Under the pieces are notes generated by a model that saw only the letters and a program-made list of their open reading frames with translations, had not been told where the DNA came from and ran no database searches. 64,000 nucleotides of DNA from Roseitalea porphyridii (lineage in GTDB: Bacteria; Pseudomonadota; Alphaproteobacteria; Rhizobiales; Rhizobiaceae): positions 1,054,001-1,118,000 of the forward strand of contig NZ_CP036532.1 of NCBI RefSeq assembly GCF_004331955.1, in the 5' to 3' direction. The position numbers and the translations under genes were made by a program. The number at the start of each line of letters is the position of its first letter. The first letter of the stretch is position 1. Below are positions 46,557-56,150 of this stretch, in pieces.

Positions 46557-48953
46557 ATGGATCTGACGTTTCTTGCCTTCTTTGCGCCCTTCCTGGCGGC
46601 ACTCTTTGCACCGTTTCTGGTTCAGGTCTTCCGGCACAACGCCGCCTGGGTGCTGGCGCTCGTACCGGCGCTGATCTTCGTCCATTTCACCGGGTTTCTG
46701 CCCGAGATTTCCGACGGTGGCCGCGTAACGGGCGGTTATCAGTGGATCCCGTCCTTCAACGTCAATTTCTCCTGGCTGATCGACGGCCTGTCGTTGACCT
46801 TCGCGCTGCTGATCTCGGGGATCGGCACGCTGATCGTGCTCTATGCCGGCGGCTACATGAAGGGCGACCCGCAGCAGGGGCGGTTCCTGTCCTTCATCCT
46901 GATGTTCATGGGCGCCATGCAAGGGCTGGTCCTCTCCGACAGCTTCTTCATGTTCTTCGTGTTCTGGGAACTGACCTCGATCACCTCGTTCCTTCTGATC
47001 GGTTTCAAGCACAATTACGAACGCTCGCGCCGCGCCGCCATGCAGGCGCTGGTCGTCACCGGCGGCGGCGGGCTGGTCATGCTGGCCGGCCTGATCGTGA
47101 TCTGGAACGTGACGGGCGTCAGCGAGTTCTCGCTGCTTCTGGCGACCGACGGCCTGCTCCGCGAGAGCCCGTTCTACCTGGCCGCGCTGCTGCTGATCCT
47201 CGGCGGCGCCTTCACCAAATCGGCGCAGTTTCCGCTGCATTTCTGGTTGCCCAACGCGATGGAAGCGCCGACGCCAGTGTCGGCCTATCTGCATTCGGCG
47301 ACCATGGTGAAGGCGGGCGTCTATCTGGTCATGCGCCTCAATCCCGTGCTCGGCGAGACGGTCGCATGGGAGACGATCCTGCCGCTGTTCGGCGGCGCCA
47401 CCTTGCTGGTCGGCACGCTGCTCGCCGTGCGCCAGACCGACTTGAAGCTGATGCTCGCCTATACGACCGTCGCTTCGCTCGGCCTTCTGGTCATGCTGAC
47501 CGGTTTCGGCACGGAAAAGGCGATCGAGGGCGCCGTCCTCTATCTGGTCGCTCATTCGCTCTTCAAGGGGGCGCTGTTCATGGTCGCCGGCAATGTCGAC
47601 CATGAGGCCGGCACGCGCGACGTCACCAGGCTCGGCGGGTTGATGGCCGCGATGCCGATCACCTTCGGCGCGGCCATTCTGGCCGCCCTGTCGATGGGCG
47701 GCCTGCCGCCCTTCGTCGGGTTCCTCGCCAAGGAAGAGATCTACTATGGCATCGCCGCATCCGATCCCTGGTCGATCTTCATCACCGCCGTCGCGATCGT
47801 GGGCAACGCGCTGATGCTGGTGATCGGCTTCGCGGTCGCGCTCAAGCCGTTCCTCGGCCAGAAGGTCGAAACGCCCAAACAGGCGCACGAGGCGCCGCTG
47901 CTGATGTTCGCTGGCCCGGTCGTGCTGGCGATCGTCGGTCTTGCCGCGGCGTTGTGGTCGGGGCTCTTCCACGCGCTGATCTCGAGCCCTATGGCCTCGG
48001 CCGTCGCGGGCACCCCGCTCGAGATCACCATCTCGATCATTCCCAAGCCCGGCATCGCGCTGACGCTGTCGGTCGTCACCGTGGCGCTCGGCATCGTGCT
48101 CTATCTCGCGATCGGCCGGCTGCGCGGGGCCATGGCCGCAACGCTCACCGCGATCGGGTGGGGCCCCGATCTTGGCTTCGATCAGTTCATGCGGGGGCTT
48201 GTCCGGCTGTCCGTCTCGATGACGCGGACGCTGCAGAACGGCAAGATGGAATTCTACATGACGGCCACCTTCGTGCTGCTGGCGCTGTGGCTGTTCCGCA
48301 CCATGTTCGCCGCCAACGAGTGGCCGGCCATCCCCGCCTTCCCGGTCCTGACCTTCTATGAATGGGCCGTATTCATTATTGCCGCGATCGGCCTGATCGC
48401 CGTCGTCTATGCCTCCAACCGGCTCACCGCGATCGTCTCGCTGGGCATCCAGGGCTTCGCCGTGGCGATCCTGTTCATGCTGATGGGCGCGCCCGACCTG
48501 TCGTTCACCCAGTTCATGGTGGAGACGCTGACGGTCGTCATTCTGGCGCTGGCGATGACGCGGCTGCGCCTGTCGCCGCAGGACCATCGCTCGCTCGCGC
48601 AGACGATCCTCGACGGCGTCGTCGCGATCGCGTGCGGCGTCGCGCTGACCTTCATCCTGCTGCAGGTGCTAGAAACGCCGTTCGACCGGACGCTGACCGA
48701 ATTCTTCAACCTCTATTCCTATTCGATCGCCCAGGGCCGCAACATCGTCAACGTGATCCTCGTCGACTTCCGTGGCGTGGATACGTTCGGCGAGATCGGC
48801 GTGGTGATGGTCGCCGGCCTGGCGATCCTGGCGCTGTTGCGGATCGTGCCGAAGCGGTCGCTCGGCAGCGCGCCGTCGCCGGCCGCTGCCTCGGCGCCGG
48901 CCCCCGATGCTCCGGCGATGCCGCGCGAGCCGGCCGGCGCGGTGAAGGAGTGA
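46557..48953 (+). CDS. mrpA: Mrp/Pha cation-proton antiporter subunit A
   Basis: Largest subunit of the multi-subunit Na+(K+)/H+ antiporter in the inner membrane. The 798 residues comprise about 20 membrane helices: an N-terminal half related to respiratory complex I NuoL ([21 protein letters not shown] and [15 protein letters not shown], with the key Glu and Lys) and a C-terminal MrpA-specific part ([20 protein letters not shown]). No obvious ribosome site precedes the ATG at 46557. First gene of mrpABCDEFG. Confidence 0.95.
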   Translation: MDLTFLAFFAPFLAALFAPFLVQVFRHNAAWVLALVPALIFVHFTGFLPEISDGGRVTGGYQWIPSFNVNFSWLIDGLSLTFALLISGIGTLIVLYAGGYMKGDPQQGRFLSFILMFMGAMQGLVLSDSFFMFFVFWELTSITSFLLIGFKHNYERSRRAAMQALVVTGGGGLVMLAGLIVIWNVTGVSEFSLLLATDGLLRESPFYLAALLLILGGAFTKSAQFPLHFWLPNAMEAPTPVSAYLHSATMVKAGVYLVMRLNPVLGETVAWETILPLFGGATLLVGTLLAVRQTDLKLMLAYTTVASLGLLVMLTGFGTEKAIEGAVLYLVAHSLFKGALFMVAGNVDHEAGTRDVTRLGGLMAAMPITFGAAILAALSMGGLPPFVGFLAKEEIYYGIAASDPWSIFITAVAIVGNALMLVIGFAVALKPFLGQKVETPKQAHEAPLLMFAGPVVLAIVGLAAALWSGLFHALISSPMASAVAGTPLEITISIIPKPGIALTLSVVTVALGIVLYLAIGRLRGAMAATLTAIGWGPDLGFDQFMRGLVRLSVSMTRTLQNGKMEFYMTATFVLLALWLFRTMFAANEWPAIPAFPVLTFYEWAVFIIAAIGLIAVVYASNRLTAIVSLGIQGFAVAILFMLMGAPDLSFTQFMVETLTVVILALAMTRLRLSPQDHRSLAQTILDGVVAIACGVALTFILLQVLETPFDRTLTEFFNLYSYSIAQGRNIVNVILVDFRGVDTFGEIGVVMVAGLAILALLRIVPKRSLGSAPSPAAASAPAPDAPAMPREPAGAVKE

Positions 48954-48957
48954 GCCG

Positions 48958-49377
48958 ATGCGTACGCTGATCTTCCGTTCGACCGCGCCCTATCTGACGG
49001 CCCTGATGATGCTCTATTCGGTGTTCGTGCTGCTGCGCGGCCACAACGAGCCCGGCGGCGGCTTCATCGGCGGTCTGATCGCCGCGTCCGCGCTCGCCAT
49101 CTACGGTATCGCCTGCGGCGTCTCGCCCGTGCGGCGGGCGATCCGCTATCATCCCATGGCGATCGCCGGATTCGGCCTGTTCGTCGCGGCGATCGCGGGT
49201 CTGTTCTCGCCGTTCGTCGGCGTGCCCTACATGACGGGCCTGTGGATCTATCCGGTGGTGTTCGGCATGGAACTCAAGCTGTCGACGACGCTCATCTTCG
49301 ACATCGGCGTCTATCTGGTCGTGCTCGGTTCGATCACCTCGATCGCGCTGGCGCTCGAAGAAAGGGAGCGTGACTGA
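48958..49377 (+). CDS. mrpB: Mrp antiporter subunit B
   Basis: 139 residues, four hydrophobic helices, with the MnhB-domain signature [18 protein letters not shown] near residue 27. Required with MrpA for a functional complex. Starts four bases after mrpA ends, with AAGGAG upstream; its stop shares one base with the mrpC ATG. Confidence 0.94.
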   Translation: MRTLIFRSTAPYLTALMMLYSVFVLLRGHNEPGGGFIGGLIAASALAIYGIACGVSPVRRAIRYHPMAIAGFGLFVAAIAGLFSPFVGVPYMTGLWIYPVVFGMELKLSTTLIFDIGVYLVVLGSITSIALALEERERD

Positions 49378-49754
49378 TGGAAGTCGCCGTCGCGGTCCTC
49401 ACGGGCCTTTACTTTGCCGTCTCGATCTATCTGATGCTGTCCCAGCACATCATCCGCATCCTGCTGGGCACGGTGACGCTGTCGACCGGCGCAAACCTGA
49501 CGATCTTCGCGATGGGACGGATCACCCGCGAGGTGCCGCCGATCATTCCCGATGGCCGGTACCTTCCCGCCGAAGGGGCGGCCAACGCGCTGCCGCAGGC
49601 GCTGGTGCTGACCGCGATCGTCATCGCCTTTTCGCTGTTTGCCTTTCTGCTCGTGCTGGTGATGCGCTCCTATCAGGAGCTCGGCACCGACGACACCGAG
49701 GCCATGCGCGACGCCGAGCCGCGTGGCGAACCGCTGCCGCCGCTGGGCTACTGA
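49377..49754 (+). CDS. mrpC: Mrp antiporter subunit C (NuoK-like)
   Basis: 125 residues with three helices; homologous to complex I NuoK. The GANLTIFAMGRI and DALPQALVLTAIVI-type segment (here NALPQALVLTAIVI) is characteristic. Coupled to mrpB through TGATG; an AAGGGAG site lies just upstream inside mrpB. Confidence 0.93.
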   Translation: MEVAVAVLTGLYFAVSIYLMLSQHIIRILLGTVTLSTGANLTIFAMGRITREVPPIIPDGRYLPAEGAANALPQALVLTAIVIAFSLFAFLLVLVMRSYQELGTDDTEAMRDAEPRGEPLPPLGY

Positions 49755-49775
49755 ACCGCAGGAACCGCTGACCCG

Positions 49776-51380
49776 ATGGCCACCGCCGAAAAGCCGAAGA
49801 TCAATCTTGAGGACGCCTTTGTCATGGAGGCGCCGGCGCTTGCCGACTGGCTGATCGTCGCGCCGCTGGTCGTCGGCTTCATCTTCGCGGCGCTGTGCCT
49901 GATGACGCGCAAGAACACGAAGCTGCAGCCGCTGATCGCGATGTCCGGGCTCGTGCTCATTCTCGCCTGTGTGGCGGGGCTGTTCCTGCACGTGCTCTTC
50001 AACGGCACGGTGATCATGGCGATGGGACGGTGGCTGCCGCCGTTCGGCATCGCTTTCGTCGCCGACATGCTCGGCGCGACGCTGGCGCTGGTGGCGGGCA
50101 TCGTCGGTCTTGCGACCGGCATCTATGCGCTGCGCGAGGCCGACGACACCGAGCGGCGCTACGGTTTCTATCCGTTTCTCCTGATGATGCTTGCCGGGGT
50201 TATCTGCGCGTTTCTGACCGGCGACATCTTCAACCTCTATGTCTGGTTCGAGGTTCTTCTACTGGGCTCGTTCGGCCTTCTGGTGCTCGGCTCGCGGCGC
50301 GAGCAGCTCGACGGCGCGACCAAATACGCCTTCCTGAACCTGGTCGCGACGACGCTGTTCCTGATCGCCGTCGCCTATGTCTACGGCCTGTTCGGAACGC
50401 TCAACATGGCCGACATCGCACGCAAGGCCGCCGCGATGGAGGATGTCGGCCCCCGCCTGACGATCGCCGCGCTGTTCTTCTTCGCCTTCGCGATGAAGGC
50501 GGCCGCCTTTCCGCTCAACTTCTGGCTGCCCGCCTCCTACCACACGCCAAGGCTTGCCGTCGGCGCGGTCTTCGCCGGGCTTCTGACCAAGGTCGGCGTG
50601 TACGCGTTGCTCCGGGTGCTTCTGACCCTCTTCCCGACGGATCGGGACGATCTGGCGATTTCGATCGCCGTGGTCGCGGCGGCGTCCATGCTGCTCGGCG
50701 CACTCGGCGCTCTGGCGCAGACCGACATGCGCCGCCTTCTCGGCTATCTGGTGATTTCCGGCATCGGCATCATGCTGGCCGGCCTGGCACTCGGCAGTGC
50801 CACCGGCCTGTCGGGCACCGCGTTCTACACGGCCCATTCCATGGTGGTGATGACCGCGCTCTATCTGATGGTCGGCGTGATCGGCGCCGCCGGCGGCACC
50901 TTCGATCTCAACCGGGCCGGCGGCCTCTACAAGGCCATGCCCTGGCTTTCGGTGATCGCGCTGATCCTTGCGTTTTCGGCGTCCGGCCTGCCGCCATTCT
51001 CCGGCCTGTGGCCCAAGATCTATCTGGTCAAGGCCTCGATCGATGTCGGCGCCTGGTGGCTGGCCGGCGCGATCCTCGTGTCCGGCTTCCTGACGACGAT
51101 CGCGCTCGTGCGCCTTTTCGCCTATGCTTTCTGGCGTCCGGCCCGCGAGGGCGCGTCGGTCGGTGACGCTGCCGCGCGGCCGATCATCGCCATCGGCTAT
51201 CCGGTGCTCGCCGGGCTTTGCGCGCTGACGGTCATCGCCGGGGTCTATCCCGAGCCCTTCATCCAGGTGGCCGACCGGATCGCTGTCGAACTGATGAACC
51301 CGGCCGGCTATGTCGAGGCCGTCTACGGGCCGGCGCAGGCGGCGGACGCCGCCGTTTCGACAGGGGAGACGACACAATGA
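49776..51380 (+). CDS. mrpD: Mrp antiporter subunit D (NuoN/NuoM-like)
   Basis: 534 residues with about 14 helices; proton-translocating subunit related to complex I NuoM/NuoN. Visible are [21 protein letters not shown] (membrane Glu), [16 protein letters not shown] and [21 protein letters not shown]. Its stop codon overlaps the mrpE start by four bases (ATGA). Confidence 0.95.
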   Translation: MATAEKPKINLEDAFVMEAPALADWLIVAPLVVGFIFAALCLMTRKNTKLQPLIAMSGLVLILACVAGLFLHVLFNGTVIMAMGRWLPPFGIAFVADMLGATLALVAGIVGLATGIYALREADDTERRYGFYPFLLMMLAGVICAFLTGDIFNLYVWFEVLLLGSFGLLVLGSRREQLDGATKYAFLNLVATTLFLIAVAYVYGLFGTLNMADIARKAAAMEDVGPRLTIAALFFFAFAMKAAAFPLNFWLPASYHTPRLAVGAVFAGLLTKVGVYALLRVLLTLFPTDRDDLAISIAVVAAASMLLGALGALAQTDMRRLLGYLVISGIGIMLAGLALGSATGLSGTAFYTAHSMVVMTALYLMVGVIGAAGGTFDLNRAGGLYKAMPWLSVIALILAFSASGLPPFSGLWPKIYLVKASIDVGAWWLAGAILVSGFLTTIALVRLFAYAFWRPAREGASVGDAAARPIIAIGYPVLAGLCALTVIAGVYPEPFIQVADRIAVELMNPAGYVEAVYGPAQAADAAVSTGETTQ

Positions 51381-51850
51381 ACCTGTTTCTCGCCAACCTG
51401 CTTCTGGCGCTGGTCTGGGCTGCGGTGACCGGCAGCTTCGCGCTGATCAACATCGTCTTCGGCTTCGTTCTCGGCGCGATCGCCCTGACCATCATTCAGG
51501 AGCAGGTCGGCGCGGTCGGCTATCTGTCGCGCCTTTACCGCATCGTCTCGCTGCTGCTGCTGTTCGTCTACGAACTGATCCTGTCGGCAACGCGCGTCGC
51601 CATCCTCGTCCTGTCGCCGCGCATGAACCTCAAGCCCGGCATTCTGGCCTATCCGCTCAAGGTCGACCGGGACCTCGAGATCACCATGCTCGCCAACCTG
51701 ATCACCCTGACGCCGGGCACGCTGTCGGTGGATGTGTCGGCCGATCGCAAGACGCTCTACATCCACGCGCTCGATTGTTCCGATCCCGATTCCATCCGCG
51801 CCGACATCGCCGAAGGGTTCGAGCGCAAGATCCTGGAGGCCTTCCGCTGA
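51377..51850 (+). CDS. mrpE: Mrp antiporter subunit E
   Basis: 157 residues: N-terminal hydrophobic helices ([40 protein letters not shown]) and a soluble C-terminal domain with [15 protein letters not shown] and [14 protein letters not shown]. Starts after GGGGAGACG, overlapping mrpD; its stop shares one base with the mrpF ATG. Confidence 0.94.
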   Translation: MNLFLANLLLALVWAAVTGSFALINIVFGFVLGAIALTIIQEQVGAVGYLSRLYRIVSLLLLFVYELILSATRVAILVLSPRMNLKPGILAYPLKVDRDLEITMLANLITLTPGTLSVDVSADRKTLYIHALDCSDPDSIRADIAEGFERKILEAFR

Positions 51851-52230
51851 TGGACGCCGCCGCCTTCCTCGACGGATCGGTCCGGATCGCGCTGGTCATC
51901 CTGAGCGTCGCGCTGCTTGCGACCGTGTTCAAGGTGATCCGCGGGCCGACCCTGCCGGACCGGATCCTCGCGCTCGACATGCTGGTCGCCACAGCGATCG
52001 GCTTCATCGCGGCGATCGGCATCAAGACCGGCTTCACGCTCTATCTCGACATCGCGATCACGCTCGGCCTCGTCGGGTTCCTCGCCACGGTCGCCTTCGC
52101 GCGCTTCGTGCTCACGCGCGGCCGCAGCGAAAACGATGTGGCGGACCGGAAGGAACTCGCTGACCGCGACGTCGTGATCGTTCCGGACACCAACAAGCTC
52201 GAGCAGACCGAACAGGGACCATCGAGATGA
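51850..52230 (+). CDS. mrpF: Mrp antiporter subunit F
   Basis: 126 residues with three helices and the family core [17 protein letters not shown]. The C-terminal 25 residues are charged and cytoplasmic. Coupled to mrpE by TGATG and to mrpG by a four-base ATGA overlap. Confidence 0.94.
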   Translation: MDAAAFLDGSVRIALVILSVALLATVFKVIRGPTLPDRILALDMLVATAIGFIAAIGIKTGFTLYLDIAITLGLVGFLATVAFARFVLTRGRSENDVADRKELADRDVVIVPDTNKLEQTEQGPSR

Positions 52231-52583
52231 CAGAGATCGCGGCCATCATCGCCGGAGTGCTCGTTCTTACCGGCGCCTTTTTCGCGCTGGTCGCCACGAT
52301 CGGCCTGTGGCGCCTGCCCGATATCTACACCCGCTCGCACGCCGCGTCGAAGACGGGCACGCTCGGCTCCGGCCTCGTCCTGATCGCGCTCGCAGTCCAT
52401 GCGGGGGACGCGAGCACCACCAGCCGCGCGCTGGCCGGTGTCGTCTTCTTCCTGCTCACCGCGCCGATCGCCGCCCATCTTCTCGCCCGCGCGGCCTATG
52501 CGGTCGGATATCCGCTGAGCGAGGAAAGCGTCGCCGACGACCTGGCGAACGGGGACCGAAACGAATCAGTTGGGCCAACTTGA
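52227..52583 (+). CDS. mrpG: Mrp antiporter subunit G
   Basis: 118 residues, three helices, with the MnhG signature [23 protein letters not shown] near residue 25. Last gene of the seven-gene antiporter operon; the tight overlaps from mrpB onward suggest one transcript. No clear intrinsic terminator follows. Confidence 0.94.
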   Translation: MTEIAAIIAGVLVLTGAFFALVATIGLWRLPDIYTRSHAASKTGTLGSGLVLIALAVHAGDASTTSRALAGVVFFLLTAPIAAHLLARAAYAVGYPLSEESVADDLANGDRNESVGPT

Positions 52584-52640
52584 ACGCGTCGACGAAAGAT
52601 TTGCCCGTTCAGGTTGTGGCGGTTCATCATGTACCGGGCA

Positions 52641-52756
52641 AATTTTAGCGTATTGAATACATAAGTTGATTGCAGCGCGCGAAGAAACCGTTGCGCAGTC
52701 AGACAAGTTATGACATGAAAACTTAGCGGGTGAGTCTATCATAAAAAAACAAAGAG
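52641..52756 (+). promoter_or_regulatory. AT-rich leader and promoter region of mucR
   Basis: Unusually AT-rich for this genome, with many T-A steps and an inverted repeat GTATT-G-AATAC (52650-52660). A GAGG ribosome site (52753-52756) precedes the TTG start. MucR-family proteins bind AT-rich DNA and repress themselves, so this is the likely autoregulatory region; no exact -10/-35 pair was chosen. Confidence 0.5.
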
Positions 52757-52764
52757 GTTCCCCC

Positions 52765-53205
52765 TTGGACAACGATCAAAGACAATCGACCGATAGCAAC
52801 CTGCTCGTTGAGCTGACGGCGGAAGTCGTGTCCGCATATGTCGGCAACAACCCGGTTGCCGCCACCGATCTTCCTTCGCTGATTTCGCAGGTTCATTCGG
52901 CACTTGGTCGCACGAGCGAGAGCGGCGAGGCGGCCGCTGCCGAGAAGCCGACGCCGGCGGTGAACCCGAAGCGGTCGGTGACGCGCGATTACATCATCTG
53001 CCTTGAAGACGGCAAGAAGTTCAAATCGCTCAAGCGGCACCTGATGAGCCATTACGGCATGACACCGGAAGAGTATCGTGAGAAGTGGGGCCTGGCGCCC
53101 GACTATCCGATGGTCGCTCCGTCCTATGCCGAGCAGCGCTCGCGCCTTGCCCGCGAAATGGGTCTGGGCCGCAAGCCGGGCACCAAGGTCAGAAAGAAGT
53201 CCTAG
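52765..53205 (+). CDS. mucR: MucR/Ros-family zinc-finger transcriptional regulator
   Basis: 146-residue nucleoid-associated-type regulator of exopolysaccharide, motility and virulence or symbiosis genes in Rhizobiales. The N-terminus ([20 protein letters not shown]) is the oligomerisation part; the DNA-binding core is [20 protein letters not shown] followed by [20 protein letters not shown]. The second zinc-finger Cys is replaced by Asp (C-x2-D), as in Brucella MucR and unlike Agrobacterium Ros. The start is a TTG nine bases after a GAGG site, with no better ATG upstream; a weak start may keep expression low. Confidence 0.94.
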   Translation: MDNDQRQSTDSNLLVELTAEVVSAYVGNNPVAATDLPSLISQVHSALGRTSESGEAAAAEKPTPAVNPKRSVTRDYIICLEDGKKFKSLKRHLMSHYGMTPEEYREKWGLAPDYPMVAPSYAEQRSRLAREMGLGRKPGTKVRKKS

Positions 53206-53216
53206 GTCCGACCGGC

Positions 53217-53558
53217 TTAGCGCTTGACGGCCGCGCGCCTTCGCTCGCGGCCATTCGCGCTTGTCCGGCCTTCGGTGGCCGGCCCTGAGTCTTTCGGTGA
53301 TCCGAGCGCTTCGACAATGACATCGCGCGCCTGCTTCAGCGCGATGTGACGATTGAGATCATAGCTCCAATGGCGGGCGGTCCCCTTGTTGCGCTCGCGC
53401 GCGAGGCGGCGGTCGATTCTGTCAAGATGGCCGCGCAGCTCCGCCTTTGTCGCCCTTTCGACCCGGGCAATGGACGTTCCGCAGAACCGTCCGAGGAGCC
53501 CGTCGAGCCGCCCGCGCTCGGCCGCCTTCGCGCATCCCGTATCCCGCAGATCCATCAT
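53217..53558 (-). CDS. Hypothetical basic protein downstream of mucR
   Basis: 113 residues, strongly Arg-rich, no signal or membrane segment, no family recognised. The core (AELRGHLDRIDRRLARERNK, HWSYDLNRHIALKQARDVIV) looks helical, and the basic tail (EGRTSANGRERRRAAVKR) could bind nucleic acid. Starts at a double ATG after GAGGACAC. It converges with mucR, with 11 bases between stops. Confidence 0.6.
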   Translation of the reverse strand: MMDLRDTGCAKAAERGRLDGLLGRFCGTSIARVERATKAELRGHLDRIDRRLARERNKGTARHWSYDLNRHIALKQARDVIVEALGSPKDSGPATEGRTSANGRERRRAAVKR

Positions 53559-53750
53559 GTGTCCTCGATCGATGCGTTCCGTGCGGCAGGCTAGGCCGGC
53601 GGCACCGACGTTGGATAACTCGCGCTCCCAGGATCAGTGCTTCGGCTGCATTACCCATACGTCTCAGAGACTTAACCCTCGCAGGCAAAAATTCCTATCA
53701 AACCAGACCGCCGTTGATATAAGAAAATATTCCTCAAAACGGAGGTTGCC

Positions 53751-54221
53751 ATGCAGGGTTTGGGTCGTGTCGGCGCATGCGAGTTCAGTCGGTTCGTCAC
53801 CGACGGGGAGACGAGAGATCTCCCCGAGTCCGATGAGCACGCCGACCCGTCGTCGCCGCTCGTGCACGCGATGGGGTTGCCGAGCGAATGCGAGGCGACC
53901 GTGCTCTGTGACGGCGTGATCGACCTGATGGCCGCCCTTTTCTCGGTCAGCGGTCGCCAGTTGCGCTCGCCCAAGCGCCAGGGCCGCGCCGTTTCGCGTG
54001 TACGCCAGATCGGCATGTACATCGCCCACACGACGCTAGGGCTGAGGATGGCGGCGGTCGCCACCGGCTTCGGCCGTGACAAGAGCACGGTGATGTATGC
54101 CTGCCACCTCGTCGAGGACATGCGTGACGATATCGAGTTCGACCGGATCGTCGGACGGGCGGAACGCGTCGTCCGTGTGGCCTTCAACCTGCACGTCCGG
54201 GATGGTGGCGATGGGCAATGA
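53751..54221 (+). CDS. Free-standing DnaA domain-IV-like DNA-binding protein
   Basis: 156 residues. The N-terminal half is not recognised. The C-terminal half (RVRQIGMYIAHTTLGLRMAA to GFGRDKSTVMYACHLVEDMR) matches the helix-turn-helix of DnaA domain IV, which reads DnaA boxes, where DnaA has its GRDHTTV-type signature. There is no AAA+ ATPase domain, so it cannot act as an initiator by itself. It could compete for or mark DnaA-box-like sites; that is inference. The start has a strong GGAGG site and an AT-rich upstream stretch. It overlaps the DUF6456 gene by 11 bases. Confidence 0.85.
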   Translation: MQGLGRVGACEFSRFVTDGETRDLPESDEHADPSSPLVHAMGLPSECEATVLCDGVIDLMAALFSVSGRQLRSPKRQGRAVSRVRQIGMYIAHTTLGLRMAAVATGFGRDKSTVMYACHLVEDMRDDIEFDRIVGRAERVVRVAFNLHVRDGGDGQ

Positions 54222-55017
54222 ACCCGACGCCAAGCGGGCGCTCCGACTCCTCGATGCGCTCGCAGGGGGCCATGCGGCGCGGATGCGGCCGGCTGGTCCT
54301 TCGGCCTGTGTCCTAGAGCTTTGCGATGGTCGTCGGCGCCGCTGTCCGATCGCGCTGATCGAACAGATGGCGGCGCAGGGCTGGATCGTGCGGCAATCCG
54401 ATGCCGGCGGCAAGGGAGACCGGATCATCGCCACCGAGGACGGCCTGTCCTGGCGCAGGCGCATGGCCGCAGGAGGCGGATTTGCCGACCAGCACCGAGA
54501 CATCGGCACGCTCCGCCTCGGCGATCGGGAGCGTGCGACCGCGAACCTTGCCGAGTCGCCGCTCGCCCGGCTGGCGCGATCGCGGGGCAGGGGACAACGG
54601 CCCTGGCTCGACGCGGCCCAGCTTGCCGCCGGTGAACGTCTGCGCGCCGATTTCGAGTTCGGACAGCTCAGGCAGAAGGTGACGGCCTCCTGGAACCCCG
54701 CGCGCACGGTCCGCGATGGAGCCGGCGCCGGTGGCGCGGCCGATCTGTCCGATCGCGCCATCGATGCCCGCGCGCGGTTCAATGCGGCGCTCGATGCGGT
54801 CGGCCCGGAGCTTGCCGGTCTGCTGGTCGACGTGTGCTGTTTTCTGAAGGGGCTCGAGGAGATCGAGTGCGCGCGCGGCTGGCCGCGCAGGTCCGCCAAG
54901 GTCGTCTTGCGCACGGCGCTGTCGGCTCTCGACCGGCACTACAATCCGCCGCGAAACCGGTCGGCGCCCATGCGCCACTGGGGCTCGGACGGCTACCGGC
55001 CTACCCTGTCGACCTAG
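54211..55017 (+). CDS. DUF6456 family protein
   Basis: 268 residues. The C-terminal 140 or so residues (GERLRADFEFGQLRQKVTAS, DARARFNAALDAVGPELAGL, LEEIECARGWPRRSAKVVLR, ALDRHYNP) correspond to DUF6456, a helical family resembling phage-type replication or repressor proteins. The N-terminal part looks like a winged helix (ALIEQMAAQGWIVRQSDAGG). The ATG at 54211 lies inside the end of the DnaA-IV-like gene; 54202 is an alternative. The two are probably translated together. Its stop overlaps the convergent sufE stop (CTAG). Confidence 0.85.
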   Translation: MGNEPDAKRALRLLDALAGGHAARMRPAGPSACVLELCDGRRRRCPIALIEQMAAQGWIVRQSDAGGKGDRIIATEDGLSWRRRMAAGGGFADQHRDIGTLRLGDRERATANLAESPLARLARSRGRGQRPWLDAAQLAAGERLRADFEFGQLRQKVTASWNPARTVRDGAGAGGAADLSDRAIDARARFNAALDAVGPELAGLLVDVCCFLKGLEEIECARGWPRRSAKVVLRTALSALDRHYNPPRNRSAPMRHWGSDGYRPTLST

Positions 55018-55436
55018 GCGGCGATACGACCGCTCGCCTCGGTCTTCATCCGGTCGACCATGGCGCGCAAGCCGTTCGAGCGCTGCGGCGTCAGGTGGCT
55101 GTCGAGGCCGATCTGCCTGAAGAGCCCCTCGGCGTCGTAGCGGACCACCTCCTCGGCGGGCCGGCCGGAAAGCGCGCTGATCATGATGGCGACGAGCCCG
55201 CGCACGATATGGGCGTCCGAATCGCCGCGGAACGTCACGGTCTTGCCGTCGCCGTCTTCAGTTTCGGCAACCAGCCAGACCTGGCTGACGCAGCCATTGA
55301 CCTTGTTGGCGTCGGTCTTTTCGGTCTCGGGCATATCGGGCAGTTCGCGGCCCAGTTCGATGACGTAACGGTACTTGTCTTCCCAGTCGTCAAGAAGCTC
55401 GAAATCCTCGATGATGGACTGAAGGCTGCGTGACAT
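55014..55436 (-). CDS. sufE: Cysteine desulfuration protein SufE
   Basis: Accepts sulfur from SufS and passes it on for iron-sulfur cluster assembly. The 140 residues start MSRSLQSIIEDFELLDDWED and carry the acceptor C49 in KVNGCVSQVWLV, with the conserved FRGDSDAHIVRGLVAI segment. No other suf genes adjoin it. The stop codon overlaps that of the convergent DUF6456 gene. Confidence 0.94.
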   Translation of the reverse strand: MSRSLQSIIEDFELLDDWEDKYRYVIELGRELPDMPETEKTDANKVNGCVSQVWLVAETEDGDGKTVTFRGDSDAHIVRGLVAIMISALSGRPAEEVVRYDAEGLFRQIGLDSHLTPQRSNGLRAMVDRMKTEASGRIAA

Positions 55437-55527
55437 GCGCTTTCCGGTGGCCGATCCTGCTCACGCTTACATATGGAGCGGGCCCGAAATGCTCAACCCC
55501 GGTCATCGCCCGGCGCAACTTCGGTAG

Positions 55528-55857
55528 TCAGACGTCCGTGGGTTCCGGAGCCGGCTCGGCGGTGCGTGCGCGGGCAATCAGGCCCGACGCGACGACAAGG
55601 CCCTCCTGCGCCCGCGCGATGGCCGCGTCCGCCAGTGCCCGGCCGCTTTCGCACAGTGCCGGCTGGCGGCTGCAGATCGATCCCACTTCCTGCGCGACGG
55701 CCCCGGCGACACGCGCTGCATGCACTGTCGTCTCGAGGTTCGCACCGGTCTCGGGGCGAGAAGGCTCGGTCGCGGGCGTTTCGCCGGGCACCAGGCTCGG
55801 CAGGGCGATCAGCCCCAGAAACCCCCAGAATGTCATCTTGATCGCAAGGCGGATCAT
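55528..55857 (-). CDS. DUF5330-like small membrane-anchored protein
   Basis: 109 residues: one N-terminal hydrophobic segment (LAIKMTFWGFLGLIALPSLV), then a soluble stretch with SICSRQPALCESGRALADAA, where two Cys six residues apart could form a disulfide in the periplasm. This matches the DUF5330 pattern of Rhizobiales; function unknown. The ATG at 55857 follows a GGGGAC-type site; the longer frame to 56013 has no site. Confidence 0.75.
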   Translation of the reverse strand: MIRLAIKMTFWGFLGLIALPSLVPGETPATEPSRPETGANLETTVHAARVAGAVAQEVGSICSRQPALCESGRALADAAIARAQEGLVVASGLIARARTAEPAPEPTDV

Positions 55858-56016
55858 GCTCGTGTCCCCGGTGATGAATATCCCCGCCGGAGAAGATGAC
55901 GGAAGGCGCTGAAGCCCCGGTGCGCCGCGGTTCCGGCATTTTCGCCAAAATCGGCTAAAATGCGCGCTATCGCCAAAAACCATGATGCGGAATGCACTTA
56001 GGCGACGCACCAAGCG

Positions 56017-56024
56017 TTAACCAT
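56017..56024 (+). promoter_or_regulatory. CtrA half-site-like TTAACCAT upstream of the histidine kinase gene
   Basis: TTAACCAT is the classical CtrA half-site sequence, here 127 bases before the kinase start, in a 293-base gap between divergent genes (55858-56150) that otherwise shows no clear element. No second TTAA lies at the required spacing. Confidence 0.3.
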
Positions 56025-56150
56025 AGCAGGATTTCGCTCCGTCGAGCCGCCCCAAAGCCGCCCTGCACGGGCGCCGCCGCCGGTGGCGTTTATCCATTCG
56101 TAAACTGCCCCGTGTGAGGGTGGAACCACCGCCGATCCGGCGGAGCGTAC

